A DNA stretch of 25,399 nt from assembly GCA_021163805.1 (NCBI GenBank), contig JAGGTL010000028.1, forward strand, positions 1-25,399, written 5' to 3'. The notes under the pieces were generated by a model. The model saw only the letters and a program-made list of their open reading frames with translations. It made no database searches and was not told where the DNA came from. Below are positions 1 to 7,899 of the stretch, one piece after another. Each line of letters opens with the position of its first letter. Within the stretch, counting starts at the first letter, position 1. Source of the DNA: Candidatus Aenigmatarchaeota archaeon. Its GTDB lineage: Archaea; Aenigmatarchaeota; Aenigmatarchaeia; QMZS01. A program made the position numbers and the translations under genes.

Positions 1-121
1 AACTTTAATTTTAAGAAGTAAATTACTCTAACTATCTTATATATCCCTCTTCTTGCAATGTTTCAAAAAGTGAATTACCTCGCTTACAGATTGCAATTAA
101 AGAAATAAACTAAATTAGATT

Positions 122-1198
122 ATGATGAAAAAGAGATTTATTATTATTTTATCAATTCTTGTAATTATCGCTGTTTTATTAATTTTCAAACCCTTTATTT
201 TTCTTTCATTGGAAAATGAACGACAAGAATCATCGCAAGAAAGCATCGAAGAAACCTTACGGGAATTTGAGAGAATTTATCCCGAAAAAATCAAATTGGT
301 CTATGTAAATATGCTTACTATGCAGGGACCTTTATCAGAAGAAAAAGCAAATATTCTTTTGGAAGAAAACCTGCTTGTCAAAGAAAGATTATCTACAAAC
401 ACTTATCCTCTTGATGATGGTTTTCAGTATGTAAATGGAGAATTTGTAAAAAATCCGGATGTAAGGGAAAATACCGTAAAAGAACTTTTGGCTGCTAAAA
501 ATGCCGGAATGTCCATAAGCTTGGTTTCCAGCTGGTGGACTCCGGAAGGCGACCCGCAATTTAAAAACATAAAAGAGGTTAAAGAATTTTTGAACGAATA
601 TGCGGATATTTTGGTTGAAGAAGCCAAATTTGCAGAAGATTATAAAGTTGAATATTTTGAATTATATGAGCCAGATCATTTAGTTTGGCATCAGCCATTC
701 TCTGTTGATGAAGATACGGTTGCTGAGATTGTTAATGAATTCAAAGAAAATGTTGTTCCGAGAATAAGAAGGGTGTATAAGGGAAAGATTGGATACCAAA
801 TAGGAAATGCCGGTGAATGGAATTTCACAAAGTTAAATGTATCCGGTCTTGATTATTTTGGTGTTTTAGTTGGAGGGATGTGCGATTTTGATATGTTCAA
901 GCAAAAAGTTGATGAAATCTTTTCTAAAGCAGAGCAACTTTCTGATTCTTCTGATGTCCCGTGGGTTATTTCTGAATTATGGATAAATAAATTCTATAAT
1001 GAGGAAGGAACTTTTTGTAATTTAACCGGTAAGAGAAGCAAATATTATGAGTATGTTTTTGAAAAAGCCAAGGCAAGCAAAAATTTGAAGGGTATTATGA
1101 TAGATACTTGGAATGTTGATGAGCCTGATTTCGAAACCTCCATTAAAAACACAAATTTAGAACAAATAATAAAGAATTTTTTTGAGACATGGAATTAA
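122..1198 (+). CDS. Membrane-anchored glycoside-hydrolase-like TIM-barrel protein
   Basis: A 358-residue protein with a basic N-terminus (MMKKR) and a hydrophobic segment at about residues 6-29, which is an uncleaved anchor or signal peptide, so the rest should face outside. The soluble part alternates predicted strands and helices as in a TIM barrel. It has two glutamates placed like the catalytic pair of clan GH-A glycosidases: E183 in the stretch ELYEPD and E285 in VISELW, about 100 residues apart. Aromatic-rich loops (SSWWTPEG near 136, DTWNVDEPD near 328) would fit a sugar-binding cleft. The usual Asn before the acid/base Glu is Tyr here, so activity is not certain. It converges with the GTPase gene downstream. 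ATG codons at 122 and 125 are both possible. The fold and family are inferred from motif spacing, and no substrate can be named. Confidence 0.5.
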   Translation: MMKKRFIIILSILVIIAVLLIFKPFIFLSLENERQESSQESIEETLREFERIYPEKIKLVYVNMLTMQGPLSEEKANILLEENLLVKERLSTNTYPLDDGFQYVNGEFVKNPDVRENTVKELLAAKNAGMSISLVSSWWTPEGDPQFKNIKEVKEFLNEYADILVEEAKFAEDYKVEYFELYEPDHLVWHQPFSVDEDTVAEIVNEFKENVVPRIRRVYKGKIGYQIGNAGEWNFTKLNVSGLDYFGVLVGGMCDFDMFKQKVDEIFSKAEQLSDSSDVPWVISELWINKFYNEEGTFCNLTGKRSKYYEYVFEKAKASKNLKGIMIDTWNVDEPDFETSIKNTNLEQIIKNFFETWN

Positions 1199-1238
1199 TT
1201 TTTCGGTTTCTCCGAACTCTGAGCAAACTTCATTATTT

Positions 1239-2093
1239 CTAGGAACTATGAATCTCTACAATGTCTCCTTCTTTTAATTTGTATTTCAAGCCGACTTTTT
1301 TAATAAAATTTGTGTTATCTGAAATTCTCGCAAATTTGAAATTCTCAAAAAAATCTTTGTGGATTTCTAAGGCCAAATCTTTTACCGTTGACCCTTCTTT
1401 TAAAACAACTGGAATTTTCTCGATTTTATTGTTTGTTTTTGTATAAACTCTTATCAACTTCAATTTATCCCAGATTGTTTTTTTCAAATTCTCCAAACCC
1501 TTTTTTGTTTTGGTTGAAACAAATAAATTTGTTTTTTTATTAGATAGATCCGATTTGGATAAAACGAAGATAGTTTTTGACAAAACCTTTTTCCTCTCCA
1601 GCAGATTTGATAACGTTTCTTTCTCTTTGGTATTTGTATAAAGAGCCAATATCAGATCGCAGGTACTTAAAAGAGAGGTATAAATATTCTCAAAAGTTGA
1701 AGGTATTTCTATCAATTGAAGTTTTGCACCTCCATAATCCAAAACAGCAATTTCGGGTTTTGTCGTCGTATATCTTTTCTCACTTATTTCTACATTCTTT
1801 CCGGTCAATTCTTTTAACAAAGAACTTTTCCCCGAGTTTGTTTCTCCAACAATACAAATTTGCGCATCTCCCGTCTTTTCAATCCTTTCACCAACAAATT
1901 TTTTTCTTTTTCCTTCTTGGGTTTTCAGTTTGGCAAGTTTTCTTTTTAACTGGGCGAGCAATTTTTCTGTTCCTTTGTGTTTTGGTAGCTCTCTAATCAT
2001 TTCTTCAAGAGCCAAAATTTTTTCTTCTTTTGTTTTTGCTTTTAAATATTTTTCCTCTGCAAGATAATATTCAGGTCCTGCATTTATCGGCAT
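1239..2093 (-). CDS. DRG/Obg-type GTPase with C-terminal TGS domain
   Basis: A 284-residue cytosolic protein. A Lys-rich helical N-terminus (1-70) precedes a G domain with a clear P-loop, GETNSGKS (83-90), a G2-like TTTKPE region (109-114) and a G4 motif SKSD (179-182). A C-terminal TGS domain follows (about 213-284, ending in YKLKEGDIVEIHSS). This order matches archaeal and eukaryotic DRG GTPases, which bind ribosomes or RNA, although those are usually about 360-370 residues. The G3 motif, normally DxPG, reads IEIPS (128-132), so the Mg-binding Asp and the Gly are missing. It lies 20 bp downstream of the glycosyltransferase gene and is probably co-transcribed. A GGAG stretch sits just upstream of the ATG. 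The family is fairly certain; the cellular role is not. Confidence 0.8.
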   Translation of the reverse strand: MPINAGPEYYLAEEKYLKAKTKEEKILALEEMIRELPKHKGTEKLLAQLKRKLAKLKTQEGKRKKFVGERIEKTGDAQICIVGETNSGKSSLLKELTGKNVEISEKRYTTTKPEIAVLDYGGAKLQLIEIPSTFENIYTSLLSTCDLILALYTNTKEKETLSNLLERKKVLSKTIFVLSKSDLSNKKTNLFVSTKTKKGLENLKKTIWDKLKLIRVYTKTNNKIEKIPVVLKEGSTVKDLALEIHKDFFENFKFARISDNTNFIKKVGLKYKLKEGDIVEIHSS

Positions 2094-2113
2094 AAATAAA
2101 CTCCAAAGTAAAT

Positions 2114-2833
2114 TTATCTAATTTGCTCTATGCTTACAGTTCCATATTTTTTGAGTTCCCTCATGGCGATCAGATATCTGCAAAGAGATCTAACTGCAAA
2201 ATTTAAATTTTTGATTCTCCTTTCGCTGCCGTAATTCGCTAATTCTTGCGATTTTGAAAATATTACATCTCCGAATTTTCTTAAATGAATCGAAAAAAAA
2301 TTGTCATCCATAAAAAGAGGCAGTTTTTTGCCGGAAATTGAACGCAATATTGCACTTTTCTTGATTAGCGAATTCTGACCGTTCAAAGAAACAGTGCCAA
2401 ATTGAATCGGGGAAATAAATTTTCCATAAATATAATACCACTCTTCGAGCAATTTTCCCCGAAATCTTTGAAATTTTGTAATACCAGAAAGAGCGACAAC
2501 TTTTTTTCTTTTATTCAGAGATATGAATTTGTCATAAAACTTCTGCAATAATTTTTTTGGCGCTCGGCAATCTGCATCGGTTGTATATATTAATTCTCCT
2601 TTGGATTTTTTTATCCCGAAAAATCTTCCATACGCTATTCCTTTTTTATTTACTACAAAAATTTTGTCCGCATACTTTTTTGCGATTTCAACAGTTTTAT
2701 CCCTGCTGTTGGCGTCAACCACAATAATCTCGTAATCATTTCTGTTTAGGGTTTGATTTGTTAAGCTTTTGAGGCATTTTTCTATATATTTTTCTTCTTC
2801 GTATGTCGGTATTACGACAGCAATCCTAATCAT
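2114..2833 (-). CDS. Family 2 glycosyltransferase (GT-A fold)
   Basis: A 239-residue protein from the ATG at 2833. A longer frame opens at 2881, but its extra 16 residues precede the canonical first strand (MIRIAVVIPTYEEE), so the internal ATG is preferred. The N-terminal GT2 nucleotide-sugar fold is clear: VVIPTYEEE, then VVDANSRD (about 38-45), then a DxD metal-binding motif in TTDADCR (Asp 86 and 88). A later stretch, PLFMDDNFF, could supply the catalytic base. No membrane segment is visible, so it probably acts as a soluble or peripheral enzyme on the cytoplasmic face. Its position beside a large set of secreted proteins containing many N-x-S/T sites suggests a role in surface glycan or glycoprotein synthesis; that link is inference. 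Confidence 0.85.
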   Translation of the reverse strand: MIRIAVVIPTYEEEKYIEKCLKSLTNQTLNRNDYEIIVVDANSRDKTVEIAKKYADKIFVVNKKGIAYGRFFGIKKSKGELIYTTDADCRAPKKLLQKFYDKFISLNKRKKVVALSGITKFQRFRGKLLEEWYYIYGKFISPIQFGTVSLNGQNSLIKKSAILRSISGKKLPLFMDDNFFSIHLRKFGDVIFSKSQELANYGSERRIKNLNFAVRSLCRYLIAMRELKKYGTVSIEQIR

Positions 2834-3015
2834 TTTTAATTTTCTCAGAAAGATTAATTGTTCTTTTAATGCAGATATCAATATTCAGATATTCGAACTC
2901 TGTAATTTTCCTCATCTATAATTTTAAAGTTTAAAAACAAATAACTGAAATGTTTTATAGATAAAACGAATGTAGACGGATAAACTTTGTTGGAGGGATT
3001 GTAATAACTTGTCGC

Positions 3016-3492
3016 TTAAGATATCTTCGTATCTTTATAAATTTCCTCGACTTTTATACATCTCTCAAAACCAGAATAAGATATTTCTATAATTGCTTTC
3101 TTGTTTTTAACAAACCACTTCAATTTATCTTGATCTTTAACATAGTCGGAAGTGCAGAAACTGCAATTTTCTGGAGTGCAGTTTATATTGGGTATTGACT
3201 GGCAATCAAGAAACCGCGTAACATCTTTTTCTGTCAAATTTTCTTTGGAATTTATAGATAATTCCTTGCATATTCCAGAAACAGAATCCAGGCCATTTCT
3301 ATGCAATTTCCAGCAGTTTTCTATTTCATCGGCAATTTTCTTTGCTATATAATTTTTATCTCCTTTCAGTGCCGTCTGTTTTTGTACAAACAGATCAGAA
3401 TAATTGTATAAGAGTGAAAATAAAAATAAACCCACCGCAATTGCAACGAGAATATAAATAAAATTGGGAACAGTTTCTATTACACCTTTCAT
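3016..3492 (-). CDS. Type IV pilin-like protein, CW/C paralogous family
   Basis: A 158-residue protein starting MKG followed by a hydrophobic helix (about 4-28). This is the class III signal layout, in which prepilin peptidase would cut after the Gly and leave the helix for assembly into a filament or membrane anchoring. The external part has eight cysteines, including ENCW (about 57-60), GICKEL, CTPENCSFC and RCIKVEE, suggesting a disulfide-stabilised domain. The order of an EIxxCW helix, a C-x-EL strand and a C-terminal strand pair (IIEISYSGFERCIKV) matches the pilin-like proteins at 6826, 9849 and 11753. It lies 92 bp downstream of the CGNGxC membrane protein. No match to a characterised pilin is claimed. 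Confidence 0.7.
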   Translation of the reverse strand: MKGVIETVPNFIYILVAIAVGLFLFSLLYNYSDLFVQKQTALKGDKNYIAKKIADEIENCWKLHRNGLDSVSGICKELSINSKENLTEKDVTRFLDCQSIPNINCTPENCSFCTSDYVKDQDKLKWFVKNKKAIIEISYSGFERCIKVEEIYKDTKIS

Positions 3493-3584
3493 AATAATAT
3501 TAATAATTCTACCAATATACTTATCAAAATTGTTTCAATACCACTTATAATGCAGATTAATTCTGCTTTGCATCAGCCATTTTC

Positions 3585-4313
3585 TCACGTTGTAGGCAAT
3601 TCCACAACTTTCCCATTTTCCGTAACTCCAAAATATATGTACCAACCTTCTTCTGCTATTTGAATCACAACCACTTTTATTAATTTTTTATCGTAGACGC
3701 TAGTGCCTGTAACATTAATACTTCCCATTTTTAATCCTTGATAGTCTGGATTGTTTCTAAAATAATCTATGACAAGTTCTTTTGCTTTATTATCCGAAAG
3801 ATTTATCTCAGGCATTTCGCATTTTTTTGTTTCTTTATTGCACACTTCTCCCGGAATCGTGCAGTTGCAGTCAAGACAACAATTATAGGAATCTTCATAA
3901 TCCTCGCATTTTCCGTTTCCGCAGACGGGTTTTATGCATTTCTTTTCTTCTTTGGAGCAGTATTCCTCTTCTCCGCATATGCAGTCTTTTGGATGATCCC
4001 AGCAATTTTCTCCCGGATCGCAAACTCCATTCCCATATCTCTTCTTTTTCTCTTCAATTTTCACACAAATTTTTTTCTCTTCTGAACAGATTTTTCCTTC
4101 ACCGCATTTACAGTCTTTTGGACAATCAAAACAGTTCTCTTCAACTTCGCAAACTCCGTTCCCGCAGGCAGGTTTTCTGGCTGAAATAAAAAATAACGCA
4201 TACACAACAACAATGATCAGGATAATACCTATAAATACATATATGATTTTATTTATTTTCGGTTTTTCTGAACTCTCAAATTCTGGAATATTTGGATAGG
4301 GATTCTCTTCCAT
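3585..4313 (-). CDS. Single-pass membrane protein with three CGNGxC repeats and a PepSY-like C-terminus
   Basis: A 242-residue protein. A short acidic cytosolic tail (1-20) is followed by one membrane segment (about 23-44). Three tandem Cys-rich modules follow at about 50-83, 93-126 and 131-165, each of the form (C/Y)GNGxC(E/D)...C...DCxCg...C...kkC. The C-terminal region (about 172-242) looks like a small alpha/beta PepSY-type domain: AKELVIDYFRNNPD, then KVVVIQIAEEGWYIYFG. CGNGxC modules are common in secreted proteins of small-genome archaea and are thought to be disulfide-rich spacers. A related module (CGSGENCENCPNDC) occurs in the peptidase encoded 28 bp upstream, which suggests co-transcription and a common extracellular setting. 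The second module has Tyr for its first Cys and His in place of another. Function is unknown. Confidence 0.75.
   Translation of the reverse strand: MEENPYPNIPEFESSEKPKINKIIYVFIGIILIIVVVYALFFISARKPACGNGVCEVEENCFDCPKDCKCGEGKICSEEKKICVKIEEKKKRYGNGVCDPGENCWDHPKDCICGEEEYCSKEEKKCIKPVCGNGKCEDYEDSYNCCLDCNCTIPGEVCNKETKKCEMPEINLSDNKAKELVIDYFRNNPDYQGLKMGSINVTGTSVYDKKLIKVVVIQIAEEGWYIYFGVTENGKVVELPTT
3819..4166 (-). repeat. Three tandem Cys-rich CGNGxC modules
   Basis: Three in-frame protein repeats of about 34 residues separated by short Lys/Glu-rich linkers, within the membrane protein encoded at 3585-4313. The first and third begin CGNG, the second YGNG. They have diverged at DNA level, so the expansion is not recent. 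Confidence 0.8.
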
Positions 4314-4341
4314 ATTATTATTTTATTTTTTATATTGAATA

Positions 4342-6738
4342 TTACCACTTTTTCTTGATTTTCAGGGTTGGATCCCCATATAAGCAGTTTATATGAGCTG
4401 TGTATGAAGTTCCCCCACTGCAAAAATAATGACTTAAATAATAATTTTTTCCTTCTTTATAGGCATCTCCGATTCTCTTTCCAACAGAGAATCTCTTCGC
4501 CACTTCCGTATATAAAGAACCGATGCAGGAATCTCCGCCGGGAACGGGACATCCAGAGCTTTTTCCGCCGAAGACTATGCAGGCACTTCCAAAATAGACG
4601 GCCCCTCCTCTATTTAAAAAAGTCATGGGTATTGAACTGGAAGTTGTAGGTTTATTGTAAATTACTCCTCCCGAACAGGACATAACGAACCATACGGAAT
4701 TTTCAACATTTAAAGATCTGAGTTTTGATGGAGTAAATGATCTATAACCCCCTCCTGCGCAACCGCATTCCCATCCGTACTTACAATTAAAGACTTGTGG
4801 AGTTCCATGTCCACCATGCAGCAAAACGGTGAATAGATCTTTGCTACTGGCTTCCTTCAGGGAACAATCAGGTCTCATAATACACCTTGAATCACTGGAA
4901 CAAGATTTTCCAAAAACATCTTCATGAAAACATACGCCAGAATTCCAACTTCTTGGCATAACACTGGACTGATAACTGCTGAGATCTAAACCGCCAGAAT
5001 TATGAAGTGCAATATATGTATCCAATGCTTGCAAAATTACATTTAAATCGCCTCTATTGGGGTCCAGAAATCTTCCAACGGAGACATCCAACTCCTCATC
5101 GTCATCTTCGTCACCATAGCGGTCATCAGAATGTACTTTATATCCGTAGGGACCTCTACCTAAATAAATTTGCGGAAATCTGTCATACCCTCCAATAATT
5201 ATGAGATAACTAACATTTAATTTTGGAATTAACTGGTTAAGAACAGAGTCAATATTTCTCCAACTTCTGGGATTTGTAACTTTCTTGCCACCAGGAGTAA
5301 TTTCTGCGGTTTTGTCTTCGTCCAAGTAAAGAAACATCGAGCCGAGACCATCTTGAGCTAGAGATTCTCTATATTCTTTTATTTTGTTTTCAAGTTGTTT
5401 TATTTGTGCTGGAGTATAAACTCTCTCCAAATTTCTCTTTAATGCAACAATCAGAACATCTGTTCTGTTTGTGCAATTATTTTCTGAACTGCTCCAGAAC
5501 ATGCCAGCCGGGCAGCAATGATGAGAAGTACAGGTTAAATTTTCCTTGCATTGCGAATCACAGGAACAAATTTTTGTTGCATTTAAATCTCTGATTCCCG
5601 AACATCCAAATTCATCAGAATCAAAAGAACTTGGACAGCAGACCTTATTTAAATCTTCACAGGTTGCTCCCACAGGACAATCATTCGGACAATTCTCACA
5701 GTTTTCCCCGGAACCGCATTTTGTATTATTGCAACATTCTGTTAAATTAAAAAATCCTTCAAATCCCTCTATGCAGTCGGGGTCATCTCCGGGTTTGCAG
5801 GCAAATGAACAGAAACCATTGCAAATTTTGTCGCAACTATAACAATCTGTGTCATTTAATCCTTTAAGATTTCCATCATAAACCGTCCCATTGCAATCAA
5901 AATCGCATATATAATTTGGTTTTGCGCAATCTGGGTCGCAGACACCGTCGGTTTTTCCGTTTGTATCCGGGTCGCAAATCCCATCGTAAATGTCTTTGTT
6001 TCTTAAAATACAATCAATATCATAAGCACCTCTTACATCGGTAAAATTATTATAACAATCCAAATCGCAAACTCCATCCAAATCACTTAAATTAATAATA
6101 CCATTTTTATCATAATCGATACAATCAAAATCACATGGGACTTCTTCTGCTTTATCATTAATATAACAAAGAGGGTCGCAAACTCCATTCAAATACGAAC
6201 ACATTACTTCGCAGTTTTCATCATAGGGGTCACACCCTTCTTCTATCAAATTTATAATCACATCTCTGCTTGGCTCTCCGCCGGACCACACCTGTATATA
6301 ATCAAATTTTTTTAGTGGATAATATCCAGGATTTCCGTTGATAATTATTGCTCCAGCTCCGATTGGTTTCAGTCTTTTTTTATATAGAATTAATTTACCG
6401 CCTTTTGCAATATTGCTTGTTTTGGCAAGATGTTGTATATCCTCTTTTCTTAAAGAAAAACTTAAAGTATAATTTGATTTTACATTTCCGCATTCTCCAT
6501 TATATGAAGCTTGAAGAATGGTCTGAAATTCTTTTAAAGAAATGGTTTTTCCAGAATACGCTTCGCAAATATTATAACTTTTTCCCGGAGATATCGCCAA
6601 TCTTACTTTGTTAAATACCTTTCCTATTTTTTCCGGAATTGATCCCTTTAACTCACCTCCAAAAGAATAGATAAATGTAGTAGATATAACAATTACAATT
6701 ACTGTTAGAACGGCTATTCCAATTATATTTATTTCCAT
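4342..6738 (-). CDS. Membrane-anchored C25 (gingipain-like) cysteine peptidase with CDPDC repeats
   Basis: A 798-residue protein. Residues 5-27 form a hydrophobic anchor without the Lys-Gly pilin motif. Residues about 55-165 are a globular region of unknown type. About 184-322 is an array of Asp/Cys motifs (NGVCDPLC, DGVCDLDC, DGVCDPDC) that includes an EF-hand or dockerin-like loop, DYDKNGIINLSD (208-219). About 340-415 is Cys-rich. Residues about 425-798 match the peptidase C25/caspase-like clan CD fold: YLIIIGGYD, DDRYGD, DVSVGRF (551-557), the catalytic His in HGGHG (His644), the catalytic Cys in VMSCSGG (Cys688), and a terminal YGDPTLKI typical of the family. Both catalytic residues are present, so an active extracellular enzyme is expected. 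C25 members include gingipains and the PorU sortase-like protease. Maturing or attaching neighbouring surface proteins is a plausible role but is inferred. Confidence 0.85.
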   Translation of the reverse strand: MEINIIGIAVLTVIVIVISTTFIYSFGGELKGSIPEKIGKVFNKVRLAISPGKSYNICEAYSGKTISLKEFQTILQASYNGECGNVKSNYTLSFSLRKEDIQHLAKTSNIAKGGKLILYKKRLKPIGAGAIIINGNPGYYPLKKFDYIQVWSGGEPSRDVIINLIEEGCDPYDENCEVMCSYLNGVCDPLCYINDKAEEVPCDFDCIDYDKNGIINLSDLDGVCDLDCYNNFTDVRGAYDIDCILRNKDIYDGICDPDTNGKTDGVCDPDCAKPNYICDFDCNGTVYDGNLKGLNDTDCYSCDKICNGFCSFACKPGDDPDCIEGFEGFFNLTECCNNTKCGSGENCENCPNDCPVGATCEDLNKVCCPSSFDSDEFGCSGIRDLNATKICSCDSQCKENLTCTSHHCCPAGMFWSSSENNCTNRTDVLIVALKRNLERVYTPAQIKQLENKIKEYRESLAQDGLGSMFLYLDEDKTAEITPGGKKVTNPRSWRNIDSVLNQLIPKLNVSYLIIIGGYDRFPQIYLGRGPYGYKVHSDDRYGDEDDDEELDVSVGRFLDPNRGDLNVILQALDTYIALHNSGGLDLSSYQSSVMPRSWNSGVCFHEDVFGKSCSSDSRCIMRPDCSLKEASSKDLFTVLLHGGHGTPQVFNCKYGWECGCAGGGYRSFTPSKLRSLNVENSVWFVMSCSGGVIYNKPTTSSSIPMTFLNRGGAVYFGSACIVFGGKSSGCPVPGGDSCIGSLYTEVAKRFSVGKRIGDAYKEGKNYYLSHYFCSGGTSYTAHINCLYGDPTLKIKKKW
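5893..6189 (-). repeat. CDPDC repeat array in the C25 peptidase
   Basis: Tandem, irregularly spaced copies of (D/N)G(V/I)CDPxC and (P/I)CDFDC, at about residues 184-282 of the peptidase, with 8-25 residues between copies. The DNA for the full motif is conserved (complement of GGGTCGCA) and more GC-rich than its surroundings. The same motif family occurs in the transglutaminase-like protein encoded at 15498-17906. Confidence 0.85.
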
Positions 6739-6825
6739 TATTTAATATTTGTTTAAATTATCTAATTTATAAAAATATTGAAGATTTCTTAAATGACTTC
6801 CTGTCTTATAAATTGGTTTTATTTT

Positions 6826-7374
6826 TCAAACTATAGTTATTCTGTGATTAAAAGCATCAAATTTTATAATAACGGTTATGTCTTCGCCTTTGATATTTCC
6901 AATTTTCCATAGCAGTTTGTTTTCTTTTCCGCACTCAAAATTTTTTCCCTCAACTTCAAGAAAATTGTTTGGAAGTTTGCTACAAAGTTCTTTATCAATC
7001 AAAACTTCTGTCAAAGTTGTTTCGTTTATTTGTGTTTTTACATCGGGCAAAAAAAGTTCATAACATATCATATCAACACCCGCTTTTCCATAATCACTTT
7101 TTTCCCAGCATTTCATAATAAATTCAAGAAGCAATTCATCTGTGACATTTCTTTTTAAAATTAATCTTTTCGTAGTTGCATCAACATTCTCGCATTCTGG
7201 ATTATAAGGTTTTAGATACTCAGGTATCGGCAATGCTCTAAGTCCATGATAAAGAGGACATAAAGAAGTGTTGTTCGTTCCTGAAATTAATGTCTGCAGA
7301 AGAACAAGGAATATTCCTATGGCGATTATTGCAATAATTATTTCGGTAATAACTGTGAAAGCGATTCCTTTCAT
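6826..7374 (-). CDS. Type IV pilin-like protein, CW/CY paralogous family
   Basis: A 182-residue protein starting MKG, then a hydrophobic helix (about 4-31), the class III signal arrangement. The ectodomain contains KCWEK, DMICYELFL and a C-terminal pair of strands (EDITVIIKFDAFNHRITIV). This order is shared most clearly with the + strand protein at 11753 (LCWKE, DIICYQIFL, LILIKYD), and more weakly with those at 9849 and 3016. Seven cysteines suggest disulfides. It starts only 5 bp downstream of the 62-residue membrane protein, so the two are probably co-translated, and it lies 87 bp upstream of the peptidase gene. A broken copy of this gene's N-terminus survives at 9799-9846. Its partner machinery is not in the window. 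Confidence 0.75.
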   Translation of the reverse strand: MKGIAFTVITEIIIAIIAIGIFLVLLQTLISGTNNTSLCPLYHGLRALPIPEYLKPYNPECENVDATTKRLILKRNVTDELLLEFIMKCWEKSDYGKAGVDMICYELFLPDVKTQINETTLTEVLIDKELCSKLPNNFLEVEGKNFECGKENKLLWKIGNIKGEDITVIIKFDAFNHRITIV

Positions 7375-7379
7375 AATTT

Positions 7380-7568
7380 TTAAGGATTAGTACAACAACA
7401 TATTTTTTTAAAACTTTCTGCTCTACAAGAAATTGTAACTTTAAAAACATCTCCAATATGGCAGTTTGACAAGTTGTAATCAACAAAAATATAAACCATG
7501 AGAAAAATAAGAAGTACAACTTTAACTTTTGTTGGTCTAAAAAATTCTTTTATAGATTTTGTATTCAT
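7380..7568 (-). CDS. Small Cys-containing single-pass membrane protein
   Basis: A 62-residue protein with a basic N-terminus (MNTKSIKEFFRPTKVK) and one membrane helix (about 17-31). An external tail holds five cysteines, with three consecutive near the end (ICCCTNP). Short proteins with an FFxPTKxK-like start before a single helix recur in small-genome archaea, from memory of the pattern. It lies between the LRR lipoprotein and a pilin-like gene on the same strand and ends 5 bp before that pilin start, which supports it being real. An overlapping frame on the same strand (7238-7519) runs across the pilin start and is a shadow. Function unknown. Confidence 0.6.
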   Translation of the reverse strand: MNTKSIKEFFRPTKVKVVLLIFLMVYIFVDYNLSNCHIGDVFKVTISCRAESFKKICCCTNP

Positions 7569-7580
7569 AAAATATACAAC

Positions 7581-7899
7581 TTATTTAAAGACTAAAACCA
7601 AAGTTAATTTGGAAATTATTGATTAATCAGCCGTTTTGTTAATATATTTTTCACAAACATTCTCTGGGAAAAATTCTTTATGCCAATTATCTTCATCTAG
7701 GACACTTGAGAAATCACACGAACCTGTTTTTATCTTGTCAAGAACTTCTTTGGTTGCAAGGCTTTTATCACCTTCATATTTCTTTAGATAATTGTTGCAC
7801 AACAACTCAGCACATTTTTTCATTATTGTTCCTGAGGCTGAGGATCCAAGTTTTTTACAAGGCATATATAAGAAGCAATAAACCCTGTCTTCACAGGCG
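7581..7899. repeat. Direct repeat copy 1 (3' end of LRR lipoprotein gene plus downstream spacer)
   Basis: About 320 bp repeated at 9472-9798. The first 70 or so bases (spacer, stop codon and last codons) are nearly identical. The rest diverges at DNA level but encodes clearly homologous C-terminal domains, both ending FFPENVCEKYINKTAD. Here the copy forms the true C-terminus of the lipoprotein. Confidence 0.9.
7598..7612. promoter_or_regulatory. Imperfect palindrome in repeat copy 1
   Basis: CCAAAGTTAATTTGG, with 5-base arms CCAAA/TTTGG. It lies just after the lipoprotein stop codon and 30 bp upstream of the 62-residue ORF. Read on the - strand, a T-rich stretch (TTTTAGTCTTT) follows, so it may be a terminator, an operator or neither. 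It is the counterpart of the perfect palindrome at 9489-9502. Confidence 0.3.

Noticed and set aside
3550..3566. Small inverted repeat GCAGA-TTAAT-TCTGC as a terminator
   Set aside because: Only a 5-bp stem, with no following T-tract in the needed direction.
5893..6189. Repeated GGGTCGCA strings as a CRISPR or regulatory repeat
   Set aside because: Copies are in frame, irregularly spaced and encode CDPDC, so a protein repeat explains them.
7238..7519. 93-residue open frame
   Set aside because: It overlaps the start of a well-supported pilin-like gene and the small membrane protein in another frame, and has no recognisable features.
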